Of a DNA stretch of 8,869 nt, positions 1-7,212 are shown one piece after another (the first letter of the stretch is position 1; each line of letters opens with the position of its first letter). Source of the DNA: Lachnospiraceae bacterium UBA6452 (GTDB lineage Bacteria; Bacillota; Clostridia; Lachnospirales; Lachnospiraceae); assembly GCA_002441865.1 (NCBI GenBank), contig DJNY01000139.1, positions 1 through 8,869 on the forward strand, given 5' to 3'. The notes beneath the pieces were generated by a model. That model had not been told where the DNA came from. It saw only the letters and a program-made list of their open reading frames with translations, and searched no databases. The position numbers and the translations under genes were made by a program.

Positions 1-270
1 GTATTCATGGATCAGAATTACCGCTATATTTATTCCCGTTACCGGATCCATGATTATAAGGACGAGCTTATGCAGATCGACAGGGCGGATATCATGTCGA
101 TGGATATACTTGGTGGTATTTTATCAAGGTATACGCTTGGTGGCATGACAAAGGCTTATTTATGGACGGAAGGTGTAGAGCATCAGATTTTTTACAGAGC
201 GCTTCTGAAGGCAAAGAGCATTATTGAATTCTGGGATGTTCCACTGGAAAATGCGGGGGGAGATCTATGA
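1..270 (+). CDS. C-terminal part of an unrecognised protein (5' truncated by window edge)
   Basis: I do not recognise this protein. The frame is open from base 1 (gta ttc atg ...) to a TGA at 268-270, so the ATG at 7 is probably internal and the gene begins upstream of the window. About 89 residues are visible. They are rich in aromatic and charged residues (YRYIYSRYRIHDYKDE near the start), have no membrane segment, and show no catalytic motif I can name. The tail (KAKSIIEFWDVPLENAGGDL) looks soluble. The stop codon overlaps the start of the TetR-type regulator in an ATGA arrangement. A strong G-rich ribosome binding site for the regulator (257-262) lies within this frame. That coupling argues for a real, cotranscribed gene, probably functionally linked to the regulator and the two M14-family proteins downstream. 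It could be a small stand-alone protein starting at 7, but no ribosome binding site can be judged so close to the edge. Confidence 0.6.
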   Translation, partial: VFMDQNYRYIYSRYRIHDYKDELMQIDRADIMSMDILGGILSRYTLGGMTKAYLWTEGVEHQIFYRALLKAKSIIEFWDVPLENAGGDL

Positions 271-848
271 GCGAAAAGTCAGTACAGAAACGGAATTATA
301 TCATAGAAAAAGCAAGAGAGGTCTTTTCGCAGAAGGGATATCTGACGGTGACAATGAAGGATATCGTGGAAGCCTGTGAGATCAGCCGGGGCGGCTTGTA
401 TCTGTATTTTGACAGTATCAAAGCACTCTTTCTGGCAGTGCTCGAAAAGGAAAAAGAAGAAAGTGACGATGAGCTGGAGCCTGCGCTTTCCAAAGCAACT
501 TCCAGTGCGGATATTCTGGCTCTTTTTTTACAGGAGCAGAAAAAGGAGATCCTGAAAAAGACAGGCAGCCTGAAACGGGCAAATTATGAGTTTTATTTTG
601 GAAATGAAATACCGCGGAAGGAAAATCCGATGCGAAGGCAGTTTGTCATGTCGGTCAAGATTGTGGAAAAGCTGATCAGAGACGCCGTCGAGGAAGGTGA
701 TTTTGTCTGTGAGGATCCGCTGGGCGCAGCACGCAATATGATGTATGTGCTGGAGGGACTGAAGGTAAGTGCGGAAACGATCGGCATTACGGAAGAAACA
801 GTAAACCGTGAAATATATTATTGGTTGAAAGGTCTGGCATATGATTGA
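267..848 (+). CDS. TetR/AcrR family transcriptional regulator
   Basis: This is a one-component DNA-binding repressor of the TetR type, 193 residues, the usual family length. The N-terminal domain is clear: helix 1 covers about residues 8-22 (RNYIIEKAREVFSQKG). The helix-turn-helix follows at about 28-48, with TMKDIVEACEIS and the recognition helix SRGGLYLYF. The conserved F/Y-x-S-K-like continuation is FDSIKALF. Residues from about 65 to 193 form the variable, all-helical ligand and dimer domain, so the inducer cannot be read from sequence. The start at 267 is supported by GGGGAG at 257-262 and by the ATGA overlap with the upstream frame. The gene overlaps the first M14-family gene by 8 bases. 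It probably regulates its own operon in response to a small molecule related to the amidohydrolase substrate. The operon promoter and operator lie outside the window, so this cannot be checked here. Confidence 0.93.
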   Translation: MSEKSVQKRNYIIEKAREVFSQKGYLTVTMKDIVEACEISRGGLYLYFDSIKALFLAVLEKEKEESDDELEPALSKATSSADILALFLQEQKKEILKKTGSLKRANYEFYFGNEIPRKENPMRRQFVMSVKIVEKLIRDAVEEGDFVCEDPLGAARNMMYVLEGLKVSAETIGITEETVNREIYYWLKGLAYD

Positions 849-1785
849 AACAGTAGTGGCGTATCAGCTTGCAGTAGGTGAAACGCTCAGGATACAAAAG
901 AAGAGACTGATGCCCGGTGCGGGCAATCCGAATATCGGCAGGATCAGTATTGTTTCCGGAATCCACGGAGATGAGCTGGAAGGGCAGTATGTCTGCTATG
1001 AGATCATCCGGCGGATCCAGGAGCATCCGGAAAATTTAAATGGGATCGTGGATGTATATCCCGCATTAAATCCGCTTGGTGTGGATTCGGGCAGCCGTGT
1101 GATCCCCAAACTGAATATGGATATGAACCGCATGTTCCCGGGAGAAGCAACGGGAACGATGATGGACAAGCTGGCAGCACGGATCATTGAAGACATTAAA
1201 GGATCCGATATCTGTGTGGATGTCCATGCTTCTGATACTTTTGTCAGGGAAATGCCGCAGGTGCGGATCAGTGAAGAGCACGGAAAGGATCTGGTTGATT
1301 TTTCCCGTCTGTTAAATGCGGATCTGATCTGGATCAATGCATCTGCCACAGCGCATGAAGCGACACTGACAAACAGCCTGAATGCGATCGGTGTTCCGGC
1401 TCTTCTGGTGGAAATGGGTCTGGGAAACCGTGTGACAAGAAGTTTCGGTGATCAGATCACGGAAGGCATCTTTAATCTGATGCATGAGATCGGAATCTGG
1501 TCGGGACCGGTCGGTGAGATCCGCAGCGCCAGGCTGACGAGAGATTACGGGATCGACTTTTTCCGGGCACAGTCCACAGGTATTTTCCTGCCGGATATGG
1601 AAAACGGACAGCAGGTATCGGCGGGCGATATGATCGGAAAGATCGTCAGCACCTTGTCCGGAGATGTGCTTGAGATCATACAGGCAAAGCGCAGTGGTAT
1701 TTTGTTTACCCTGCGGGAATATCCGCTTGTTTATGAAGGTGCGCTGATTGCAAGAGTTTTAGCAGAGGAGAGAAACGGATGGTAG
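841..1785 (+). CDS. Succinylglutamate desuccinylase/aspartoacylase-family zinc hydrolase (M14 fold), predicted active
   Basis: This 314-residue protein belongs to the AstE/AspA group of the M14 carboxypeptidase fold, whose members hydrolyse N-acyl amino acids or similar amides in the cytoplasm. All family landmarks are visible. The first zinc motif is IHGDELEG, with His42 and Glu45 as ligands. The substrate-pocket block NPLG (77-80) continues to Arg86 and the Asn-Arg pair 96-97 in MDMNRMFPG. The second zinc histidine is His129 in DVHAS. The catalytic Glu is Glu191 in LLVEMGLG. Residues from about 225 form the C-terminal beta-rich lobe. There is no signal peptide or membrane segment. A GAAAGG ribosome binding site at 827-832 supports the start at 841, which overlaps the regulator gene by 8 bases. 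The exact substrate is unknown; there are no arginine-succinyltransferase pathway genes alongside, so calling it AstE would be unjustified. The next gene is a degenerate paralogue. Confidence 0.92.
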   Translation: MIETVVAYQLAVGETLRIQKKRLMPGAGNPNIGRISIVSGIHGDELEGQYVCYEIIRRIQEHPENLNGIVDVYPALNPLGVDSGSRVIPKLNMDMNRMFPGEATGTMMDKLAARIIEDIKGSDICVDVHASDTFVREMPQVRISEEHGKDLVDFSRLLNADLIWINASATAHEATLTNSLNAIGVPALLVEMGLGNRVTRSFGDQITEGIFNLMHEIGIWSGPVGEIRSARLTRDYGIDFFRAQSTGIFLPDMENGQQVSAGDMIGKIVSTLSGDVLEIIQAKRSGILFTLREYPLVYEGALIARVLAEERNGW

Positions 1786-2717
1786 AGGAGATCATATATT
1801 CCATGGAAGCACCTTATCGTGAAAAGTTACAGGTGCGGGGCTATCATTTTGGGAAAAAGGGAGAAAAAACAGCCTGTATTTTAGGCCCGATCCGTGGCAA
1901 TGAGATACAGCAGCTTTATATCTGTTCCCAGCTTGTGCATGCACTGCGGGAGCTGGAACACAATGGCTGCATCAATAATAATAAAGGCATTATGGTCATT
2001 CCCTGTGTCAATTATTACGGTATGAATATCGGCAAACGATTCTGGCCGGTAGACAATACCGATATCAACCGGAAGTTCCCGGGCATGGATTACGGGGATA
2101 CGACAGAGCGGATCGCTGCCGGTGTACTGAGTGCGATCCGGGATTATTCTTATGGGATCCAGTTTGCGTCATTTTATATGACAGGGGAATTTGTGCCACA
2201 TGTCAGAATGATGGAAACCGGCTATCAGAACGCATCACTTGCCAATCTGTTCGGTATGCCATATGTCGTAGTCAGGAAACCGAGACCGATCGATACAAAG
2301 ACCTTGAATTACAACTGGCAGAATGAAATGACAGCGGCGTTTTCCGTTTATACGAACAAAAATGATGAGATCGATGAGACAAGTGCGAGACAGGCAGTTG
2401 CTTCTGTACTGCGGTTTTTGATGCGTATGGGAATTATTAAGTACGAAGGGCACAGCGGTTATATTTCCCATGTGATCTATGAAGAAAATCTGAGTAATGT
2501 GGATGCATCTTGCGGCGGTATTTTCCGTTCCCGTGTGAAAGCGGGAGAGGAAGTACGCTATAATCAGCTGATGGGAGAGATCGTGGATCCTTTCCTGGGA
2601 GATGTGATCAGCGAGATCCATGCGACAACAGATGGGATTGTCTTTTTTGCACACAGGGATCCGCTGGTCAATGAAGGTGATATTGTATTCAGACTGATCC
2701 ACCGGCTTCACGCCTGA
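1779..2717 (+). CDS. Succinylglutamate desuccinylase/aspartoacylase-family paralogue lacking the zinc and catalytic residues (probable pseudoenzyme)
   Basis: This 312-residue protein aligns with the preceding gene over its whole length, with few gaps. The first zinc motif has become IRGNE: Arg39 sits where the partner has His42, while Glu42 is kept. The second zinc histidine is Ala130 (GIQFASFY against CVDVHASD, ungapped). The catalytic glutamate position is Tyr191 (FSVYTN against LLVEMG). In contrast the substrate-pocket block is preserved: Arg87 and Asn97-Arg98 in TDINRKFPG, and also PHVRM against PQVRI. The C-terminal beta-rich lobe also matches, as in DPLVNEGD against YPLVYEGA. The reading frame is intact with no frameshift, so selection appears to maintain it. 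A GGAG at 1767-1770 supports the start, and the gene overlaps its partner by 7 bases. It may be a binding, scaffolding or regulatory partner of the active enzyme; that role is inference. Its 3' end overlaps the convergent transglutaminase gene by 29 bases. Confidence 0.92.
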   Translation: MVEEIIYSMEAPYREKLQVRGYHFGKKGEKTACILGPIRGNEIQQLYICSQLVHALRELEHNGCINNNKGIMVIPCVNYYGMNIGKRFWPVDNTDINRKFPGMDYGDTTERIAAGVLSAIRDYSYGIQFASFYMTGEFVPHVRMMETGYQNASLANLFGMPYVVVRKPRPIDTKTLNYNWQNEMTAAFSVYTNKNDEIDETSARQAVASVLRFLMRMGIIKYEGHSGYISHVIYEENLSNVDASCGGIFRSRVKAGEEVRYNQLMGEIVDPFLGDVISEIHATTDGIVFFAHRDPLVNEGDIVFRLIHRLHA

Positions 2718-5151
2718 TGGTCCGTCGATAGTTCCGTTTATATTGTTTCAGGAAGAGAAGCAGTTTATCTGCTTCTTTTTTTGTGATCCCGTTTTGGGAA
2801 AAACAGCATTTTTCCAACAGATCCAGCATATTCTGCGGGAGAAGTCCGGTTACTTCTTTTCCCTGGCCGGAAAGCAGCCTGCAGATTCTGTGGTAATGCA
2901 ACAGCAGCAGAGGCTTATAATTGCCCTTTTGGTATTTGCGATATGCCATGTAATGGAGATAGAGCTTTCTGCCGGGTACAAAAATGAGTAACAGCAGCAG
3001 GATGATCAAAGCAAAGGCAAAGAGTGGCATCAGATACGAGCTGTTTTTCAGTCTGGCTGTGATACTGTCATTGGAGTTTCCGGTTGTCTGTCCGTTTTGC
3101 TGCAGACCGGCTGTCTGGTTTGGCGAGAAAATACCGGCAAAGAGTGACCAGAAGTCGGAATACAGAGTAGAGGAGTCATCTTCTTCGGAGCCGGAAGAAG
3201 CCGGTGTAAATTCATACGGAACCCATCCGATGCCCTTCTGGTATACTTCTACCCATGCATGCGCATCCGCATCCGTTACGTTGACAGAAACGACACCGGT
3301 ATCTCCGATCGGATTTTTGCCTGTGAACCAGTCAGATGTATTTTCGTCCTGTAAGGTAGAACCTTCCGACACATCAGAAACAGAAACGGCGTAGCCCTCC
3401 ACATATCTGGCGGGAATGCCATAGGAACGCAAAAGCAGCGTGGCGGCAGAAGCAAAATGGGCACAATAGCCTTCCTTCTGCTCCTGCAGGAAGTAAGCAA
3501 CAAAATCTTTCCTGGCCGGTGTACTGCCGGGCGCCATGTTATAGCTGTAGTTGTCTGCCAGATACTTCTGGATCAGTTCAATCTGCTTTGGCAGCGATTC
3601 GCCCTGCCCGATCTTTTCCCTGAGCTGTGCAAAGTAGTCCTGCAGATCGTCCGGGTAGTCCAGATAATGATCCAGACAGAAAGTATCATAATACTCGATA
3701 TAAGAAGCAAGCGTGTCTGTACCGGAAAGGTCATTGAGCAGAGCGTCCGGCTGTGCGGGAATATTCCAGTAATTGTGCAGGAGCGGATAGTAGGACAGCG
3801 TCATGGAGGAACCTTTGGCAAGCTGGCCGCGTACGATACTGTCCGTTGTCTGATACGGAACAGACAGATTGTTGATCGTATAATAAGGCAGATACAGACA
3901 GTTTGGATTGGCATCGACATTTTCAATCTGCATTTTGCCGTAAATGCCGGCATTTTTAGTTGTATTTGTATAGTGCTGGAGCCTGCGTGCTTCCAGAAAG
4001 GCAGTGTATTCCTCGTAGTCGTCCAGATGTTCTCCGAAAGCCCGCTCGAAAATGCGTCTGTCAAAGGAGGGGGCTTCCCAGGAAGAACCGGTATAGGTTT
4101 CACCGACATACGCCCGCAGATAAAGTGTCTCATAAGAGAATGGCACAAAGGTGATCGTCAGATCTGTTTCATAATCCGGCCGGATACTGCTGACACCGCC
4201 GAGTTTTCCTTCGCTGATACCGCCTGTGGCGCTGTAACGGTCGAAGAAACCGCCGATACCGCTCTGTGTCAGGATCTTGACGGAAGCATCTACGCCGGCG
4301 CGCAGCTTGCTGGTGCTTTTCGTACCGGAGGCGGAAAGGAACGGAATACAGAAAAGACCTGCCAGACAGGTAAAGGCAAACAACAGTACAGATAACTGGA
4401 AAAACAATCTGCCGCTTGCATGATAGCGGAACGTGAGCCGTTTTCCTTTTTGCTGCTGCGCAAACTCTGTCCACTTTTTATCCCGGTACGGCAGCTTGAA
4501 ATGCCTGCTCTGTTTCAGGAGAAAGATCATAAAATAAGAAAACAGAAGCAGGACGAAATACGGAAGTGCCGGCATTTTGTCAATGTAGATCCCAAGCTGG
4601 AAGATCGGAAACGTCAGAAGAAATACAAAAAACAGATTCATGTATTCGGAAATACAGATATTTAAAAGCACGATCAGGAAAAAACCGATAAAAACAGCGG
4701 CAAAGGTGATCGTCAGGGTACGATCCGCGTAATATTCCTTCGCTTCACGCAGGATAGACAGATCAAAGTAATCACTGTAGGCTTCCTGTAAGATTGCCAT
4801 GAATGCCTGATATCCACTGTTTACCTGATAGCGGTAGGTAAAAATGGAGTAGGAAAAAATAAGAAATATGACCGGATAAAACAGATTGAATATAAACCGG
4901 CTGTAGTGCAGAAAAGCAAGCAGCATGGAAAAAAGCAGAAAACAGACAAAAACCGCCACCGGATAGCAGGGAAGCGAAAAACTGGAGATGACTGCGCCGA
5001 TCGCCCCATAAGAGGCAGCAAAGATCAAAAGTCCCTTCATGGCGCAGACAAATGCACGTCCGGAGCAGGATGTCGCAGGGACATCCATGGAAAAACCGTA
5101 TGGATAAGCAGGTTCTGTCTGTTCTTGTTTTTTCTTTTTACGAAATAACAT
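2689..5151 (-). CDS. Membrane-anchored transglutaminase-like protein (TgpA/DUF3488 type)
   Basis: Third gene of the MoxR-DUF58-transglutaminase module. From the chosen start the protein has 820 residues. A basic N-terminus (MLFRKKKKQEQ) is followed by about seven hydrophobic spans between residues 37 and 270. A large extracytoplasmic region follows to about 706, then a last membrane span (about 707-726) and a cytoplasmic tail of about 95 residues. The transglutaminase core contains Cys563 in EGYCAHFASAA, His631 in DADAHAWVEVY, and an acidic residue at Glu647 in WVPYEFTP, where the classic triad has Asp. An acidic Ser/Asp/Glu-rich linker follows the core. The start at 5151 is preferred over an in-frame ATG at 5253. 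It has AAAAGGAG (5158-5165) six bases upstream, and the longer version would run 102 bases further into the DUF58 gene and add a non-membrane leader. The gene overlaps DUF58 by 14 bases. The reaction is unknown; protein crosslinking, peptide cleavage or cell-wall work are all possible. Confidence 0.93.
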   Translation of the reverse strand: MLFRKKKKQEQTEPAYPYGFSMDVPATSCSGRAFVCAMKGLLIFAASYGAIGAVISSFSLPCYPVAVFVCFLLFSMLLAFLHYSRFIFNLFYPVIFLIFSYSIFTYRYQVNSGYQAFMAILQEAYSDYFDLSILREAKEYYADRTLTITFAAVFIGFFLIVLLNICISEYMNLFFVFLLTFPIFQLGIYIDKMPALPYFVLLLFSYFMIFLLKQSRHFKLPYRDKKWTEFAQQQKGKRLTFRYHASGRLFFQLSVLLFAFTCLAGLFCIPFLSASGTKSTSKLRAGVDASVKILTQSGIGGFFDRYSATGGISEGKLGGVSSIRPDYETDLTITFVPFSYETLYLRAYVGETYTGSSWEAPSFDRRIFERAFGEHLDDYEEYTAFLEARRLQHYTNTTKNAGIYGKMQIENVDANPNCLYLPYYTINNLSVPYQTTDSIVRGQLAKGSSMTLSYYPLLHNYWNIPAQPDALLNDLSGTDTLASYIEYYDTFCLDHYLDYPDDLQDYFAQLREKIGQGESLPKQIELIQKYLADNYSYNMAPGSTPARKDFVAYFLQEQKEGYCAHFASAATLLLRSYGIPARYVEGYAVSVSDVSEGSTLQDENTSDWFTGKNPIGDTGVVSVNVTDADAHAWVEVYQKGIGWVPYEFTPASSGSEEDDSSTLYSDFWSLFAGIFSPNQTAGLQQNGQTTGNSNDSITARLKNSSYLMPLFAFALIILLLLLIFVPGRKLYLHYMAYRKYQKGNYKPLLLLHYHRICRLLSGQGKEVTGLLPQNMLDLLEKCCFSQNGITKKEADKLLLFLKQYKRNYRRTIRREAGGSV
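2756..2782 (+). terminator. Intrinsic terminator of the regulator/M14 operon, inside the convergent gene
   Basis: An 8-base-pair perfect stem (AGAAGCAG at 2756-2763 with CTGCTTCT at 2769-2776) closes a five-base loop TTTAT. A run of seven T follows at 2776-2782. It lies 39 bases after the stop of the second M14-family gene and points the right way to end that transcript. The same bases encode the KKEADKLLLF segment near the C-terminus of the transglutaminase-like protein on the other strand. In that orientation there is no T run after the stem, so the hairpin should act on the + strand only. Confidence 0.8.
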
Positions 5152-6166
5152 CTTCGACTCCTTTTTCAGTAACGTGTAAAATGCTGCCATGCACCATATC
5201 TGCTTTCTGAAGAACAGTAAGTGCAAGATCGTTTTCCGCGTAGGTGGATTCATAGAAACAACTGCGGAAGGCTTCTTCCAGCTGATCTTCGTTTATAATA
5301 CAAAACTGCATGAAATCCTGTGCGGCGATCGAATAGTACCAGAAAAAGAACGTAATACCATCTGCCAGCAGAGATCTGCCCATGGTAAGCGTGTTGGATA
5401 AGATCTGTTCCAGCACAGGTTGTGTGGGATCCGGCAGATAAAGCTCAGGCAGTAAAACAAACTGGTGGGAAGAGGTCTGTTCGTTTTCCTTTACCATCAG
5501 CTTATGGATCTTGGCACTCAGCTTCCAATGGATCTTCTGCAGACGGTCGCCCGGAATGTATTCCCGTATGTCGGTCACATTGGAAGAAACATTCCCTTTT
5601 GCACCGTTTTCTTCAAATTCATCAAATCCCTCTCCAAATGCCGCAGAAGAAAACTGCAGGCTGTCATTTTCCGGTGGAAAGATAAAAAGCTCTTTTTGGA
5701 GCGTATCTTCTTTGTGAAAGTTGAAAAAATGCAGATAATCCCAGACCGTGATCTGTGTAAGGCGGATCTGATAACAGGCTGCCCGGCGAAAAGTCAGCGG
5801 TATGGAAAAGGTAAAGCTGTCATGTGCATAAACCGGACAATTTACCGCATATTCTTCCTCATTCGGATAAAACGGAGAGGAGACGGTATAACGGAACATA
5901 CAGTCCGGCAGTGGCAGGTAAGTCGGATTTTTCAACACGAAAGAAACCGTGATCTCATCACCGCTGTGTCCGAACAGAAGGGAAGTGGTGATCTCCGGCT
6001 GTAAATGACGGACTGCATACCGCACAGCCAGGTAAGAAGCCGGTGGCAGCAGAAGGAGCAGCATCAGGAGAAACAGAAAGACCGGTTTCTGATAAAAGGT
6101 TGCCAGCAGGACCATGATCAGATATATAAAGAAAAATCCTGCGGCAGAAAGTATTTTACGGAGCAT
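5138..6166 (-). CDS. DUF58 domain-containing membrane protein
   Basis: This 342-residue protein is the DUF58 member of the MoxR module. Two hydrophobic segments at about residues 7-25 and 28-48 anchor the N-terminus in the membrane, giving a short hairpin. Residues of about 55-160 form a beta-rich part. The DUF58 signature follows at 201-226: REYIPGDRLQKIHWKLSAK and then LMVK, matching the family pattern R-x-Y-x-P-G-D-x-x-R-x-I-x-W-K-x-S-A. The rest, to 342, fits the von Willebrand A-like region seen in this family, though I see no clean DxSxS metal site. A minus-strand GAAAGGAAA at 6172-6180 supports the start. The gene begins 17 bases after the MoxR stop and overlaps the transglutaminase gene by 14 bases. 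Members of this family are thought to be clients or partners of the MoxR ATPase; the molecular job here is not known. Confidence 0.95.
   Translation of the reverse strand: MLRKILSAAGFFFIYLIMVLLATFYQKPVFLFLLMLLLLLPPASYLAVRYAVRHLQPEITTSLLFGHSGDEITVSFVLKNPTYLPLPDCMFRYTVSSPFYPNEEEYAVNCPVYAHDSFTFSIPLTFRRAACYQIRLTQITVWDYLHFFNFHKEDTLQKELFIFPPENDSLQFSSAAFGEGFDEFEENGAKGNVSSNVTDIREYIPGDRLQKIHWKLSAKIHKLMVKENEQTSSHQFVLLPELYLPDPTQPVLEQILSNTLTMGRSLLADGITFFFWYYSIAAQDFMQFCIINEDQLEEAFRSCFYESTYAENDLALTVLQKADMVHGSILHVTEKGVEDVIS
5158..5165 (-). promoter_or_regulatory. Ribosome binding site that decides the transglutaminase-protein start
   Basis: Read on the minus strand, AAAAGGAG ends six bases before the ATG at 5151. 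It lies within the last codons of the DUF58 gene, so translation of the two genes is probably coupled. It is the main reason for choosing this start over the upstream in-frame ATG at 5253. Confidence 0.75.
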
Positions 6167-6183
6167 GGCAATTTCCTTTCACA

Positions 6184-7122
6184 TCAGCGGGCAGGGGAAA
6201 GCAGCGGGATACGGACACTTTCCAGCACCTTGGACAGTACAGCTTCAGCGGAAAGTCCTGCTGCACGGGCTTTTGTATTCAGGATCACACGATGGCAGCA
6301 GACGCTTAAAAAGACTGCGTGGATATCCTCCGGTACGAGATAATCCCGGTCCATGTAAAAGGCATAAGCACGTGCCATTTTTAAAAGTGCGATACTGCCG
6401 CGCGGGCTGATGCCCTGCAGAAGATATTCGTGACCGCGTGTCGCTTCGGTGAGTGTGACAATATAGTCGATCAGTTCCGGTGCTGTATATACGGCTTCTG
6501 CCTTTTTCTGCATGGCAAGAAGTTCTTCTCCGGTCAGAACAGCCTGTACACTGTCCATATTGCCGGAAGAATGTCCCATGAGGATCTCCGTGGCAGCAGT
6601 ATGATCCGGATAGCCGAGGGAAAGCCGGATAAAGAAACGGTCAAGCTGCGAATCGGGCAGCTTCTGGGTTCCGGAAGCACCGGTCGGGTTCTGCGTAGCG
6701 ATGACAAAAAAAGGTGCATCAAGCTTTCTGGTCACACCGTCCACACTGACACTGCCTTCTTCCATGACCTCCAGAAGCGCCGACTGTGTTTTGGGGGAAG
6801 TACGGTTGATCTCATCTGCCAGAAAGATATTGGTAAAAATCGCGCCCGGACGATAGATAAATTCGCCGGTCTTGGCATCTAACAAAGAAAAACCAAGAAT
6901 ATCACTCGGCAGTACATCCGGTGTAAACTGCATTCTTTTATAATGAAGCGACATGGCACGGGAGAGGGCAACGGCAAGAGTGGTCTTTCCGACACCGGGA
7001 ATATCCTCCAGCAGGATATGTCCGCCTGCCAGCATGCAGCACAGGATCTGGTCAATGCAGTCCTCTTTGCCTCGCAGTACCTTTGTGATCTCAGCTTTTA
7101 CCTGTAATAAGTTTTCGTTCAT
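6184..7122 (-). CDS. MoxR-family AAA+ ATPase
   Basis: This is a cytoplasmic AAA+ ATPase of the MoxR/RavA branch, 312 residues, the normal length. Motifs appear in order: Walker A IPGVGKTT (41-48) and Walker B FLADEINR (100-107, Asp103 and Glu104). Sensor 1 is IATQNP (141-146), and the arginine-finger block is SQLDRF (158-163). A C-terminal helical lid with the sensor 2-like SPRG segment follows. MoxR proteins act as chaperones that remodel or insert cofactors into partner proteins, usually encoded next door. Here the partners would be the DUF58 and transglutaminase-like proteins. It is the first gene of the operon, with a minus-strand AGGAGA at 7128-7133 before the ATG. Promoter elements are weak and are listed separately. 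Nothing is missing or unusual in the catalytic core. Confidence 0.97.
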   Translation of the reverse strand: MNENLLQVKAEITKVLRGKEDCIDQILCCMLAGGHILLEDIPGVGKTTLAVALSRAMSLHYKRMQFTPDVLPSDILGFSLLDAKTGEFIYRPGAIFTNIFLADEINRTSPKTQSALLEVMEEGSVSVDGVTRKLDAPFFVIATQNPTGASGTQKLPDSQLDRFFIRLSLGYPDHTAATEILMGHSSGNMDSVQAVLTGEELLAMQKKAEAVYTAPELIDYIVTLTEATRGHEYLLQGISPRGSIALLKMARAYAFYMDRDYLVPEDIHAVFLSVCCHRVILNTKARAAGLSAEAVLSKVLESVRIPLLSPAR

Positions 7123-7151
7123 TGAAATCTCCTGTTATATGATATAATAAT

Positions 7152-7212
7152 CAATAGGTTCCTGTTTCCTATTTTAAAATAGAATGAAAGAAGTTACAAT
7201 AGGAAAATAGAA
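7152..7212. repeat. Cluster of short AT-rich inverted and direct repeats in the divergent promoter region
   Basis: Three patterns overlap here. CTATTTTAAAATAG (7169-7182) is a perfect 14-base palindrome. TTTCCTATT (7165-7173) and AATAGGAAA (7198-7206) form a 9-base inverted repeat. AAAATAGAA occurs twice (7176-7184 and 7204-7212), and CAATAGG occurs twice (7152-7158 and 7197-7203). The second AAAATAGAA copy falls in the spacer of the candidate MoxR promoter. An operator for a DNA-binding regulator is possible, but short AT-rich repeats also arise by chance. Confidence 0.45.

Noticed and set aside
996..1349. Minus-strand frame of 117 codons antisense to the first M14-family gene
   Set aside because: Its Ser/Ile-rich translation mirrors the sense codons and it shows no motif.
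841..1785. Naming the first hydrolase AstE of the arginine succinyltransferase pathway
   Set aside because: The family match is general; no astA, astB, astC or astD neighbours are present, so the substrate cannot be assigned.
2235..2711. Minus-strand frame of 158 codons antisense to the second M14-family gene
   Set aside because: No family signal and no good start context; the plus strand encodes a full-length paralogue over the same bases.
3202..3220. Transglutaminase triad with Glu in place of the classic Asp (WVPYEFTP), considered as a sign of inactivation
   Set aside because: Cys and His are intact, and as I recall an acidic Glu at this position is common in clostridial members of this group, so it is not convincing evidence of loss of function.
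3457..4395. Long + strand open frame (312 codons) antisense to the transglutaminase gene
   Set aside because: It lies wholly within a well-supported gene on the other strand, has no recognisable domain, and its Ile/Val/Cys-rich translation is typical of an antisense shadow.
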